Shown in pieces: positions 33,900 to 43,064 of a stretch of DNA of 64,000 nucleotides. A program made the position numbers and the translations under genes. The notes beneath the pieces are model-generated. The model made no database searches. It had not been told where the DNA came from and saw nothing but the letters and a program-made list of their open reading frames with translations. This DNA is from Wenxinia saemankumensis. GTDB taxonomy: Bacteria; Pseudomonadota; Alphaproteobacteria; Rhodobacterales; Rhodobacteraceae. Every line of letters starts with the position of its first letter. Positions within the stretch are counted from its first letter, which is position 1. The DNA lies in NCBI RefSeq assembly GCF_900141735.1, contig NZ_FQYO01000006.1, positions 1 through 64,000 of the forward strand, written 5' to 3'.

Positions 33900-34382
33900 A
33901 TGCCCTACCGCTGGACCGACACCCCCGACGAAAGCCGTCTGGACCTCTGGCCGCACCGTTCGCTTTCGGCAGACGGGTTCGTCCTCGTGATCGGCGCAAC
34001 GGCGGCCTTCATCTCGCTCCCCCTGCTCGCCGTGATCGGGACGGCGGTGCTCTGGGGTCTGCTGCCCTTCCTCGTCCTGGCCGTGGCGGGGCTGTGGATC
34101 GGACTTCGGCGGTCGTATCGCGACGCCGACATGGCGGAGCGGCTGATCCTCCGGCCCGGTCAGGCGCAGCTGGAGCGGCGGGATCCGGACGGACAACGCC
34201 AGCGCTGGGAAGCCGACCCGTTCTGGATCCAGGTACGCCTGCACGCCAAGGCGGGCCCGGTGGAGGACTACCTCACCCTGACCGGCGGCGGCCGCGAGGT
34301 GGAGATCGGTGCCTTCCTCACCCCGGAGGAACGGCGGCGGCTCGACATCGAGCTGAGACGCAGGATCGCGGCAATGCGCTGA
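33900..34382 (+). CDS. DUF2244 membrane protein
   Basis: 160 residues. Opens with LWPHRSLS, followed by two hydrophobic helices (about 28-70) and a cytoplasmic beta-rich part with RRDPDGQRQRWEADPFWIQV, all characteristic of DUF2244. The family is often found near cytochrome oxidase genes in alphaproteobacteria; its function is unknown. Independent of ctaD because a terminator lies between them. Confidence 0.85.
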   Translation: MPYRWTDTPDESRLDLWPHRSLSADGFVLVIGATAAFISLPLLAVIGTAVLWGLLPFLVLAVAGLWIGLRRSYRDADMAERLILRPGQAQLERRDPDGQRQRWEADPFWIQVRLHAKAGPVEDYLTLTGGGREVEIGAFLTPEERRRLDIELRRRIAAMR

Positions 34383-34683
34383 CCTGAGCGGAGGGCCGCC
34401 ACCACCGCCCCCGGGGCGATTGTCGGATCTTCGGGCCGGATCATCGTTCGACAGGACATCTATCCCTGGTCCCGCGCTGATCGCAGCACTCGGTCGCCTC
34501 CACCATACCGCAGGGGCGAACTCGTCAGTCGCAGGCACAGAGTCCGGAAACACCGGCGGGGCCCGGAGTACTCGGTCGTCGAAGAGATTGCGACGCGCCT
34601 TGCCACAACTGGCCATGCCGGCCCAATCCTGAGCCCGGAATGATCCGCGCGGCGCCGCGCCTGCTGGAACCGGATCCGGAAGT
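34383..34683. other. Intergenic stretch without recognisable gene
   Basis: About 300 bp between the convergent DUF2244 and small-protein genes. A 70-codon frame at 34420-34632 has no ribosome site and no recognisable sequence. I see nothing functional beyond possible weak terminators. Confidence 0.5.
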
Positions 34684-34848
34684 TCAGGCCGGGATGACGC
34701 CCCAGGCATATTCCTCGAGCTCACCCTCCGTCAGCACGTCGAAGAGCTCGCGGGCCTGGCCGTTCAGCTTGCGCGGGTCCATCCGGCCGCGCTTCGCGTC
34801 GAGCGCCTGCCGCGCGGCGCGGTGCTGCTGGGGATTCTGGGCGAGCAT
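34684..34848 (-). CDS. 54-residue protein of unknown function
   Basis: A short gene on the minus strand, preceded by GGAGAG 5 nt before ATG 34848. The product is charged and helical (starts MLAQNPQQHRAARQALDAKR, ends EEYAWGVIPA). No family assigned. Codon choice (G/C at third positions) is that of the neighbours. It lies 145 bp downstream of the yqeY gene in the same direction and may be transcribed with it. Confidence 0.65.
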   Translation of the reverse strand: MLAQNPQQHRAARQALDAKRGRMDPRKLNGQARELFDVLTEGELEEYAWGVIPA

Positions 34849-34993
34849 GTCGTCTCTCCTTCCGGGGCCGGCGAACCGGCTCGTTTGGGGCGACCCTGGG
34901 GCCGAGACGTCAAGATAGGATTAAGGGCCCCGTCTGGGAGAGGGGCAGGCAGCGTTTCGGCCACAAAATGCCGATCGACGCGGGAAAGGCGCC

Positions 34994-35452
34994 TCAGCCG
35001 AGGCGCTGCTTCACCATCGGACCGACGCGGCCGAAATCCATCTGGCCGGCATGGCGCTCCTTCAGCAGGCCCATCACCCGGCCCATGTCGCGGATCGAGG
35101 TCGCACCGGTATCGGCGATGGCCGCGTCCACCGCGGCCGCCGCCTCGTCCTCGTCGAGCTGGCGGGGGAGGAATTCCTCGATCACGCCGATCTCGCCGTT
35201 CTCCTTCTCGGCCAGCTCGATACGGCCCGCCTCCTCGTAGGCGCGGGCGCTCTCCTGTCGCTGCTTGACCATCTTGGCCAGGATCGCGGTCACCTGCTCG
35301 TCGCTCACGCCCCCCTCCTCGCCGGTGCCGCGGGCCGCGATGTCGCGGTCCTTGATGGCGGCGTTGATCAGGCGCAGGGTCGAGAGGCGGTCGGCGTCCT
35401 TGGCCTTCATCGCGTCCTTGAGGCCGGCATTGATGCGCGCGCGCAGGTCCAT
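34994..35452 (-). CDS. yqeY: GatB/YqeY domain protein
   Basis: 152 residues, full YqeY length: MDLRARINAGLKDAMKAKD, RLSTLRLINAAIKDRDI, IEEFLPRQL and MGRVMGLLKERHAGQMDFG. It matches the C-terminal tRNA-binding domain of GatB, and a role in tRNA amidation or mischarged tRNA handling is presumed. Divergent from carA across 240 bp, a common arrangement in alphaproteobacteria. Confidence 0.93.
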   Translation of the reverse strand: MDLRARINAGLKDAMKAKDADRLSTLRLINAAIKDRDIAARGTGEEGGVSDEQVTAILAKMVKQRQESARAYEEAGRIELAEKENGEIGVIEEFLPRQLDEDEAAAAVDAAIADTGATSIRDMGRVMGLLKERHAGQMDFGRVGPMVKQRLG

Positions 35453-35692
35453 GGGTCGGGGTCCGTTCGAGCTGTCGGGGAAGGCGCCTATCTAGGCGAT
35501 CCCCCCGCCCGGCGCAACCGGCCCGCCCGTGCCCGGGGCGGGCCGTGACGTGCCGTTCCGGGCGGACCGCCGGCACCGGCCGGCCCCCGCTTGACCCTGC
35601 TCCGGCCCGCTCCTATTGACGCCGGGATCGGGGGGCCGGCCGCGCCGCCGGACCCGGATCGACCGCCCGCAGCCGCTTGCCAGAGGTCCGCC

Positions 35693-36847
35693 ATGCCCGC
35701 ATCCCGTTCCCTGCCCACCGCCTGCCTCGCCCTTGCCGACGGCACGCTGTTCTACGGTCGCGGCTTCGGCGCGACGGGGCGGACCACGGCGGAGCTCTGC
35801 TTCAACACCGCGATGACCGGCTACCAGGAGATCATGACCGATCCCTCCTATGCCGGGCAGATCGTCACCTTCACCTTTCCCCATGTCGGCAATGTCGGCG
35901 TCAATCCGGACGACGACGAGTGGACCGATCCCGTCGCCGAAGGGATGGTGGTGAAGTGGGATCCGACCGAGCCGTCGAACTGGCGGGCGACGGACACGCT
36001 CTCGGACTGGCTGGCCCGGCGCGGCCGGATCGCGATCGGCGGCGTCGACACCCGCCGGCTGACCCGGGCGATCCGCGCGCAGGGCGCGCCGCATGTCGCG
36101 CTCGCCCACGACCCCGAGGGAAAGTTCGACATCGAGGCGCTGGTCGCCGCCGCGCGCGGCTTCGAGGGGCTGGTCGGCCGCGACCTGGCCAAGGGGGTGA
36201 CCTGCGCCCAATCCTATCGCTGGGACGAGATGCGCTGGGCCTGGCCGGACGGCTACCTGCGCCTGACAGAGCCGAAATACCGTGTCGTCGCCGTCGATTA
36301 CGGGGCAAAGCGCAACATCCTGCGGTCCCTCGCCTCGGCCGGGGCGGACGTGACCGTGCTGCCCGCGAGCGCGACGGCCGAAGACATCCTGGCGCTGGAG
36401 CCCGACGGCGTCTTCCTGACCAACGGGCCGGGCGACCCGGCGGCGACGGGGGCCTATGCGGTGCCCGCGATCCGCGGCGTGCTCGAGACCGACCTGCCGG
36501 TCTTCGGCGTGTGCCTCGGCCACCAGATGCTCGCCCTCGCGCTCGGCGCGCGGACGGTCAAGATGAACCACGGCCATCACGGCGCGAACCATCCGGTCAA
36601 GGATACCGAGACCGGCAAGGTCGAGATCACCTCGATGAACCACGGCTTCACCGTGGACAGCCAGTCGCTGCCGACCGGCGTGCTCGAGACCCATGTCTCG
36701 CTGTTCGACGGGTCGAATTGCGGGATCCGGATGACCGACCGCCCGGTCTTCTCGGTCCAGTACCACCCGGAGGCGAGCCCCGGTCCGCAGGACAGCTACT
36801 ACCTGTTCGAGCGCTTCGCCGCGGCGATGGCCGCGCGCAAGGGGTGA
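35693..36847 (+). CDS. carA: Carbamoyl phosphate synthase small subunit
   Basis: 384 residues, normal length. The N-terminal CPSase domain has FGRxG-like FYGRGFGA and NTAMTGYQEIMTDPSY. The C-terminal class I glutamine amidotransferase has LTNGPGDP, the nucleophile Cys in FGVCLGHQ and the His-Glu pair in YHPEASPG. It supplies ammonia to CarB for carbamoyl phosphate in arginine and pyrimidine synthesis. carB is not adjacent. ATG 35693 fits the conserved start. Confidence 0.96.
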   Translation: MPASRSLPTACLALADGTLFYGRGFGATGRTTAELCFNTAMTGYQEIMTDPSYAGQIVTFTFPHVGNVGVNPDDDEWTDPVAEGMVVKWDPTEPSNWRATDTLSDWLARRGRIAIGGVDTRRLTRAIRAQGAPHVALAHDPEGKFDIEALVAAARGFEGLVGRDLAKGVTCAQSYRWDEMRWAWPDGYLRLTEPKYRVVAVDYGAKRNILRSLASAGADVTVLPASATAEDILALEPDGVFLTNGPGDPAATGAYAVPAIRGVLETDLPVFGVCLGHQMLALALGARTVKMNHGHHGANHPVKDTETGKVEITSMNHGFTVDSQSLPTGVLETHVSLFDGSNCGIRMTDRPVFSVQYHPEASPGPQDSYYLFERFAAAMAARKG

Positions 36848-36932
36848 TGCCGGCGCCCGGCTTCCGAGCTTAACCTAGCGTTAAGCCTGTCCGGCGAGGA
36901 TCGGGGCAGCCGCTCCCGGCCGGACAGGTGCC

Positions 36933-38741
36933 ATGCGCGACCCCCTTCTCCCGATCGCCGCCCTTCCCCGGCCCGCTCCGCCGCGGGCCGGTCCCGCACC
37001 CCTCCGGCGCGCCGGCCCCCCGGACCCGGCGCTCGCTGCATGCCTGCCGCCGCAGGACTGGATCGCCCTGCGCTGCCTGCCCTGGCGCCGCATGGGGGGC
37101 GCGGTGCTGGTCCTGGCGGCCGGGCCCGGCTGCACCGCCGCCGCGCGGGAAAGGCTGGGCCGCTGCTTCGGCACCGTCCGCTTCTGCCCTGTCGGAGAGG
37201 GCGCCCTGCGGGCGGCGCTGACCGCGACCTGCGGCAGCGCGCTCGTCCGCCGGGCGGAGAGCAGGGTCGCCCCGCAGGAGAGTTGCCGCACCCTCGCCTA
37301 TGACCGGCTGCCGGCCCGATCGCTCGCGGTGGCGGCCGCGCTCGCATCCGGCCTTGCCGTCGCACCGCTGGGCGTGCTTGCGGGACTGATCGCCCTCATC
37401 GCCCTCTCGATGGCGCTGTCGACCGGCCTGAAGCTCGCGGCGCTCGTCGTCGGCACGACCGGGGCACGGTTCGGGAAACGGGCCGACGCCCTTCGGGCCG
37501 GCGATCCGGCCGAGGGACGGGAACCGGCCCGCATCGCGGGGACCGAGGCTGCCGCCCCGGACATCCTGCCGGTGATCTCGCTCATCGTGCCGCTCTTCGC
37601 CGAGCGGGCGGTCGCGGCCCACCTGCTGCGCCGGCTGGAGGCGCTCGACTACCCGCGCGACCGGCTCGACCTCTGCCTCGTGCTCGAATCGGACGATGCG
37701 ACCACGCGGGCCGCCCTCGACGCCGCGACCCTGCCGGACTGGGCGCAGATCGTCGCCGTGCCGCGGGGGACCCTGCGGACCAAGCCGCGGGCGCTGAACT
37801 ACGCGCTCGACTTCACCCGGGGCTCGATCGTCGGGATCTACGATGCCGAGGACGCGCCCGAGCCGGATCAGCTGATGCGCGTGGCGCGGGATTTCGCGCG
37901 TCACGGGCGCGGGACCGCCTGCCTGCAGGGAAGGCTCGACTACTACAACGCCCGGCAGAACTGGCTGTCCCGCTGCTTCACGCTGGAATACGCGGCATGG
38001 TTCCGGGTCCTGCTGCCGGGACTGGTGCGGATGGGGCTGGTGATCCCGCTCGGCGGAACGACCCTGTTCCTGCGCCGCCACGCGATCGAGGCGGTGGGCG
38101 GATGGGACGCGCACAACGTCACCGAGGATGCCGATCTCGGCATCCGGCTGGCCCGTCACGGGTTCCGCACCGCGATGCTCGACAGCACCACCTTCGAGGA
38201 GGCGAATGCCCGGCCCTGGCCGTGGGTGCGGCAGCGGTCGCGCTGGCTCAAGGGCTACGCGCAGACCTGGGCGCTGCATTCCCGGCGACCGGCGGCGCTC
38301 GGCCGCGATCTCGGTCCCGGGGCGGCCGCGGCCCTGCAGATCCTGCTGCTCGGGACGCTGGTGCAGGCACTGCTCGCGCCGGTCCTGTGGCTGGCATGGC
38401 CCGCGCTGCGGCTCTCGGGCGCGGCCGAGGGGCATCCGGTCCTGGCCGTCGTCCTGCCCGCGACCCTTGCCGTCTCGGTCGCCGCCCTGGCGGTCGACCT
38501 CGCCGTGCAGGTGACGGGGGCGCTCGGGTCGGGCCGGCGCTGGCTGGCCCCCTGGGCGCTGACGCTGCCGCTCTACTTCCCGCTCGCCACGCTGGCGGCA
38601 TGGAAGGCGGCGATCGAGCTCGTCGGCCGGCCGTTCTTCTGGGACAAGACCGCGCATGGCTTCGCGCGGCAGGACCCGGTCACTCCGCCGATCCGCGCCG
38701 CTCGGCATCGAGACGCAGCCGGGTCGAATAGGCCCGGCTGA
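36933..38741 (+). CDS. Membrane-bound family 2 glycosyltransferase
   Basis: 602 residues. A poorly conserved N-terminal domain (1-130) is followed by two membrane helices (about 130-168). The GT2 catalytic domain (about 212-460) has SLIVPLFAE, KPRALNYAL, YDAEDAPEP (DxD), TEDADLGIRLA and a QRSRWLKG motif, and four C-terminal helices follow. The arrangement resembles processive beta-glycan synthases such as cellulose/curdlan-type enzymes, though no partner genes are near. Product unknown. The 3' end overlaps the convergent GntR gene by 62 bp. Confidence 0.85.
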   Translation: MRDPLLPIAALPRPAPPRAGPAPLRRAGPPDPALAACLPPQDWIALRCLPWRRMGGAVLVLAAGPGCTAAARERLGRCFGTVRFCPVGEGALRAALTATCGSALVRRAESRVAPQESCRTLAYDRLPARSLAVAAALASGLAVAPLGVLAGLIALIALSMALSTGLKLAALVVGTTGARFGKRADALRAGDPAEGREPARIAGTEAAAPDILPVISLIVPLFAERAVAAHLLRRLEALDYPRDRLDLCLVLESDDATTRAALDAATLPDWAQIVAVPRGTLRTKPRALNYALDFTRGSIVGIYDAEDAPEPDQLMRVARDFARHGRGTACLQGRLDYYNARQNWLSRCFTLEYAAWFRVLLPGLVRMGLVIPLGGTTLFLRRHAIEAVGGWDAHNVTEDADLGIRLARHGFRTAMLDSTTFEEANARPWPWVRQRSRWLKGYAQTWALHSRRPAALGRDLGPGAAAALQILLLGTLVQALLAPVLWLAWPALRLSGAAEGHPVLAVVLPATLAVSVAALAVDLAVQVTGALGSGRRWLAPWALTLPLYFPLATLAAWKAAIELVGRPFFWDKTAHGFARQDPVTPPIRAARHRDAAGSNRPG

Positions 38742-39339
38742 TATGCTCGCGCAGGGCCTGGTCGGCCGCGTCGCCGTCCCCCGCCGCGATCGCGGCGACG
38801 ATGGCCGCGTGTTCCTCGAGGGCGCGGCCCGACCGCCCCGTCACCGCAAGCGAGGTCGAGGCGAGCAGCGCCATCGACCGATGCACGAGGTCGAGCTGCT
38901 GCACGAGAAAGCGGTTGTGCGAGGCGAGGTGGATCTGGTGGTGGAAGCGCCGGTTGGCCCGGGCGAGCGCGCGGGGATCGCCGGCGATCTCCCGGTCCGC
39001 CTCGACCATCTCGCCGAGAACGCGCACCTCCTCCGGGGTGGCGTGACGCGCGGCGAGGCGCGCGGCCAGCCCCTCGAGCTCGCCCCGCACGACGTAGAGC
39101 TCGGCCAGTGCCGTGTGGTCGAGCGAGGCCACGATCAGCGAGCGCCCGTCGCGGGTCAGCAGACGCTGCGTCTCGAGCCGCTGCAGCGCTTCGCGGATCG
39201 GCGTGCGCGAGACGCCGAACCGCTCGGCCAGCTCGCTCTCGACGAGCCTGTCCCCGGGGCGGAAGATGCCGGCATCGATCGCGTCGAGGATCAGCCCGTA
39301 GGCGTCGAGCGGGCCGCCCCGCCCTTCCCTGCCCTGCAT
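38680..39339 (-). CDS. GntR-family regulator with FCD domain
   Basis: 219 residues. Winged helix at about 8-75 (ESELAERFGVSRTPIREALQRLE), then an all-helical FCD ligand-binding domain with metal-type histidines in NRRFHHQIHLASHN. FCD regulators usually repress catabolic genes until a small organic acid binds. ATG 39339 is preceded by GAGGAG. Target genes are not evident; it diverges from the HAD/UbiH pair. Its 3' end lies inside the end of the glycosyltransferase gene. Confidence 0.9.
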   Translation of the reverse strand: MQGREGRGGPLDAYGLILDAIDAGIFRPGDRLVESELAERFGVSRTPIREALQRLETQRLLTRDGRSLIVASLDHTALAELYVVRGELEGLAARLAARHATPEEVRVLGEMVEADREIAGDPRALARANRRFHHQIHLASHNRFLVQQLDLVHRSMALLASTSLAVTGRSGRALEEHAAIVAAIAAGDGDAADQALREHISRAYSTRLRLDAERRGSAE

Positions 39340-39442
39340 GACCTCGCTCCTCTCCGTCGCCCGCGCCGGACTAGACCCTGCAAGCCCGTCCCGGGCAACC
39401 CCGGCTGGACCTCGACCCGGCAGGACCGTATCGGGGGCACCG

Positions 39443-40102
39443 ATGCACATGCCCGCCGATCCCCGCCCCGACTTCGCCCGCGTCCGCGCCTGGGTCTTCG
39501 ACCTCGACAACACGCTCTACCCGCCCGAGCTGCAGCTCTTCTCCCAGATCGAGGCGCGGATGCGGGCCTATGTCGCGCGCGCCCTCGGCGTGGACGAGGC
39601 GGAGGCCGACCGCCTCCGCGCGCAGTACTGGCGCAGCCACGGCACCACCCTGGCCGGGCTGATGGCCGAGCACGGGCTGGATCCGGACCCGTTCCTCGAG
39701 GACGTGCACGACATCGACTTCACCGTCCTTCCCGCCGATCCGGCGCTGGCGCAGGCGATCCGCGCGCTGCCCGGCCGCCGCATCGTCTACACAAACGGCG
39801 CCCGCCCCTATGCCGAGCGGGTGCTGGAGGCGCGGGGCCTGACCGGCTGCTTCGACGCGGTCTACGGGGTGGAGCATGCCGGCTACCGGCCGAAGCCGGA
39901 TCAGGCGGCCTTCGAGGCGGTCTTCGCGCTCGACGGGCTCTCTCCCCGGGAGGGCGCGATGTTCGAGGACGATCCCCGCAACCTCGCCGCGCCGCATGCG
40001 ATGGGGATGCGGACCGTTCTGGTCGGCCCGGCGCCCGAGGCGCGCCCGCATATCCATCACCACGCCCCCGACCTCGCCGCCTTCCTGCGACAGCTCGTCT
40101 GA
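39443..40102 (+). CDS. HAD-superfamily pyrimidine 5'-nucleotidase
   Basis: 219 residues. HAD motif I VFDLDNTLYPP, motif II YTNGARP, motif III lysine in GYRPKPDQAAF and motif IV FEDDPRNL. The sequence fits the SDT1/pyrimidine 5'-nucleotidase-like subgroup. ATG 39443 or ATG 39449 are both possible; I chose the first, which is spaced 5 nt from GGGGG. Next gene (UbiH-type) follows after 41 nt on the same strand. Confidence 0.9.
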   Translation: MHMPADPRPDFARVRAWVFDLDNTLYPPELQLFSQIEARMRAYVARALGVDEAEADRLRAQYWRSHGTTLAGLMAEHGLDPDPFLEDVHDIDFTVLPADPALAQAIRALPGRRIVYTNGARPYAERVLEARGLTGCFDAVYGVEHAGYRPKPDQAAFEAVFALDGLSPREGAMFEDDPRNLAAPHAMGMRTVLVGPAPEARPHIHHHAPDLAAFLRQLV

Positions 40103-40143
40103 CGCCCTTTCCCGCGCCCGGTCCCGGGGCTATCTCCGCCGGC

Positions 40144-41346
40144 ATGGACCGCACCCGAACCGACATCTTCATCTCCGGCGGGGGGCCGGCCGGTCTCATC
40201 GCCGCCGCGCTCTTCGGCACGCTGGGCTTCACCGTCGTCCTGGCCGACCCGGCCCCGTCGGACGAGCCGCGCGGCGGGGGCGACCTGCGGACCACGGCCT
40301 TCCTGCGGCCCGCCCGCGACCTGCTGGAGCGCGCCGGCCTGTGGGACTCGCTGGCCCCCCATGCGACGCCGCTCAGCCTCATGCGCATCGTCGACAGCGA
40401 GGGGCCCGCGCACCGCCTGATCCGCGATTTCCGACCCGGCGATGTCGGGGCCGAGAGCTTCGGCTGGAACCTTCCCAACGCGGTGATCCGCGAGGTCGCG
40501 CGCGACCGGCTCGCCGCCCTGCCCGGCGTCACGCTGCGGGACGGCACCGGGTTCGCCCGGCTGCTGACGCGGCAGGCCGAGGCGCTGGTGACCCTGTCGG
40601 ACGGCGATCGGGTCGCCGCCCGACTCGCCCTCGCGGCCGACGGTCGCGACAGCCCGCTGCGCGCGGCGGCCGGGATCGGCGCCCGGACCTTCCGCTTCGG
40701 GCAGAAGGCGATCGTCTTCGCCGTCTCGCATGTCGCCCCGCACGAGGGCGTCTCGACCGAGGTGCATCGCTCCGGCGGGCCGTTCACGCTGGTGCCGCTG
40801 CCGGACGCGGCGGACGGCACCCACCGTTCCTCGGTCGTGTGGATGATGCGGGGGCCGGAGGTGGCCCCCCTGATGGAGATGACGGTAGAGGCCTTCTCCG
40901 CCGCCGCGACGGATCGCTCGGCCGCGATCATGGGGCCGCTCGCCCTCGCCTCGCCCCGGCAGGCCTGGCCCATCGTCGCGCGCCTCGCCGAGAGGATGAG
41001 CGCCGAGCGCGTCGCCCTCATGGCCGAGGCCGCGCATGTGGTGCCGCCGATCGGCGCGCAGGGCCTGAACATGAGTCTCGCCGATCTCGCCGCGCTGGCC
41101 GACCTCGCCGCCGCAAGGCCGGAGGGGTTGGGCGACACGGCGATGCTCGCCGCCTATGCGCGCCGCCGCGAGGCCGAGGTGAGGGCCCGGGTGCTGGGGA
41201 TCGACGCGCTCAACCGCGCCTCGATCGCCGCCGCCCCGGCCCTGCGCGACCTGCGCGCCCTCGGCATTCGGGCGATCCACGACGTCGCCCCGCTCCGCCG
41301 GCTGGCGATGCGGGCGGGGCTGGGCAGTGCCCCGCCCCCCCGCTAG
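40144..41346 (+). CDS. UbiH/UbiF-family FAD-dependent monooxygenase
   Basis: 400 residues. FAD-binding GGGPAGLIAA near the N-terminus, AADGRDSPLR (the DG motif) and the second FAD site AEAAHVVPPIGAQGLN. Such enzymes hydroxylate the ubiquinone ring. Which ring position is served cannot be told from sequence alone. The start lies 41 nt after the HAD gene. Confidence 0.92.
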   Translation: MDRTRTDIFISGGGPAGLIAAALFGTLGFTVVLADPAPSDEPRGGGDLRTTAFLRPARDLLERAGLWDSLAPHATPLSLMRIVDSEGPAHRLIRDFRPGDVGAESFGWNLPNAVIREVARDRLAALPGVTLRDGTGFARLLTRQAEALVTLSDGDRVAARLALAADGRDSPLRAAAGIGARTFRFGQKAIVFAVSHVAPHEGVSTEVHRSGGPFTLVPLPDAADGTHRSSVVWMMRGPEVAPLMEMTVEAFSAAATDRSAAIMGPLALASPRQAWPIVARLAERMSAERVALMAEAAHVVPPIGAQGLNMSLADLAALADLAAARPEGLGDTAMLAAYARRREAEVRARVLGIDALNRASIAAAPALRDLRALGIRAIHDVAPLRRLAMRAGLGSAPPPR

Positions 41347-41375
41347 GTCCCGCTCGGGACCCTGACGGGCGGCAC

Positions 41376-42536
41376 TCAGGCGGCGGGGCCGATCACCGCG
41401 TCCAGCACCGTCTCGAGCCTTGCGACGGTCCCGTCCACGTCCCCCAGCTTGTCGAGCCCGAAGAGGCCGAGCCGGAAGGTGCGGAAGCTCTCCGGCTCGC
41501 CGACCTGCAGCGGCACCCCCGCGGCGATCTGCACGTCATGGGCGGCGAAGGCCCGGCCGGACTGGATCTCGGGATCGTCGGTATAGCTCACCACGACGCC
41601 CGGCGCCTCGACCCCCTCGGCGGCGACCGAGCGCACGCCCCGGGCGGCGAGCGCGGCCCGGACCCGGCGGCCGAGTTCCCATTGCGCGTCGCGCGCGGCG
41701 GCGAAGCCCATCGCCCGAGTCTCCTCCAGCGCGTCGCGGAAATCGCGCAGCGCGTCGGTCGGCATCGTGGCGTGGTAGGCGTGACCGCCGTCCTCGTAGG
41801 CCTTCATGATCGACCGCCACTTCTTGAGGTCGAGCGCGAAGGAGGTCGAGACTGTCTCCTCCAGCCGCGCGGCGCCGCGCTCCGACAACATGACGAGCCC
41901 GGCCGAGGGCGTGGACGACCAGCCCTTCTGCGGGGCCGAGATCAGCACGTCGACGCCCGTCGCCTGCATGTCCACCCAGACCGCGCCCGAGGCGATGCAG
42001 TCGAGGACGAGGATCGCGCCGACCTCGTGCGCGGCCTCGGCAAGTGCGGCGATATAGGCGTCGGGCAGGATGATCCCGGCCGAGGTCTCGACATGCGGGG
42101 CGAAGACGGCGTCGGGGCGGGCGGCCCGGATCGCGGCCGTCACCTCCTCGATCGGGGCGGGGGCGAAGGGGGCGCGATCGTCGTTGCCGGTCCGGCGTGC
42201 CTTGTGGACGCTCGTCTCGGCCGCGAAGCCGCCCGCCTCGAAGATCTGGCTCCACCGGTAGGAGAACCAGCCGTTGCGCACGATCAGCGCATGCGCGCCG
42301 GCGCCGAACTGGCGGGCGACCGCTTCCATCGCGTAGGTCCCGCCGCCGGGGACGATCGCCACCTCGGCCGCGCCGTAGGCCTCCTTCAGGCCGGCGGAGA
42401 GGTCGCGCATCACCTGCTGGAAGGTCGCGCTCATGTGGTTGAGCGAGCGGTCGGTGAATACGACCGAGAATTCCTGCTTGCCGCCGGGATCCACCGGGCG
42501 CCGGATGCTCCCCGTCTCCGTGATGCCGTCCTTCAT
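41376..42536 (-). CDS. Class V aminotransferase
   Basis: 386 residues. PLP-binding lysine lies in ISAPQKGWSSTPSAGLVML; upstream ligands are in VPGGGTYAMEAVAR and LVLDCIASGAVWVDM. Similar to alanine/serine-glyoxylate aminotransferases and related phosphonate enzymes; the substrate is not certain. It is encoded downstream of two Lrp/AsnC regulator genes on the same strand, which may control it. Confidence 0.87.
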   Translation of the reverse strand: MKDGITETGSIRRPVDPGGKQEFSVVFTDRSLNHMSATFQQVMRDLSAGLKEAYGAAEVAIVPGGGTYAMEAVARQFGAGAHALIVRNGWFSYRWSQIFEAGGFAAETSVHKARRTGNDDRAPFAPAPIEEVTAAIRAARPDAVFAPHVETSAGIILPDAYIAALAEAAHEVGAILVLDCIASGAVWVDMQATGVDVLISAPQKGWSSTPSAGLVMLSERGAARLEETVSTSFALDLKKWRSIMKAYEDGGHAYHATMPTDALRDFRDALEETRAMGFAAARDAQWELGRRVRAALAARGVRSVAAEGVEAPGVVVSYTDDPEIQSGRAFAAHDVQIAAGVPLQVGEPESFRTFRLGLFGLDKLGDVDGTVARLETVLDAVIGPAA

Positions 42537-42605
42537 GTCCTGTCCTTCCGCGGGTTGCTGCGCCCCCGTCCCTACCCGATCACCGCCCCGCCGGGAACCT
42601 CGCCG

Positions 42606-43064
42606 CTAGAGCGGGCCGGGCCGCCGCTCCTCGCTCAGCAGCACGTTCGCCTCGACCTGGCCCACACCGGGCAGCGTCATGATCCGCCGTCGCAGCACCC
42701 GCTCGAAATCGGCGAGGTCGCGCGCGACGACGCGCAGGCGGTAATCGTAGAGGCCGAGCATGTGCTCGACCCGCGCCACTTCGCGGATCGCGCTGACCGC
42801 CCGCTCGAAATCCTCCAGCGCGACCCGGCCCTTGGCGGCCAGCTTGATCCCCAGGAAGACGGTCACGCCGAGGCCCAGCTTCTCGCGGTCGAGCTCCAGC
42901 CGGCGCCCGGCCAGGACGCCGCTGTCGCGCAATCGCCGGATCCGCCGCCAGGCGGCCGGCTGCGACAGGCCGACCCGCGCCCCGATCTGCGCGGCGCCGA
43001 GCGCGGCGTCGCGCGACAGGATCCGCAGGATGGCGCGGTCGGTCTCGTCGATCTCGACACTCAC
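42606..43064 (-). CDS. Lrp/AsnC-family regulator
   Basis: 152 residues from GTG 43064. DNA-binding HTH at the N-terminus (DRAILRILSRDAALGAAQIG, SQPAAWRRIRRLRDSGVL) and a C-terminal RAM ligand-sensing domain (GLYDYRLRVVARDL). The GTG overlaps the stop of the second Lrp gene as GTGA, so both are translated together. Likely senses an amino acid. Confidence 0.93.
   Translation of the reverse strand: MSVEIDETDRAILRILSRDAALGAAQIGARVGLSQPAAWRRIRRLRDSGVLAGRRLELDREKLGLGVTVFLGIKLAAKGRVALEDFERAVSAIREVARVEHMLGLYDYRLRVVARDLADFERVLRRRIMTLPGVGQVEANVLLSEERRPGPL

Noticed and set aside
34420-34632. 70-codon plus-strand frame
   Set aside because: No ribosome site, no similarity and poor codon pattern relative to neighbours.
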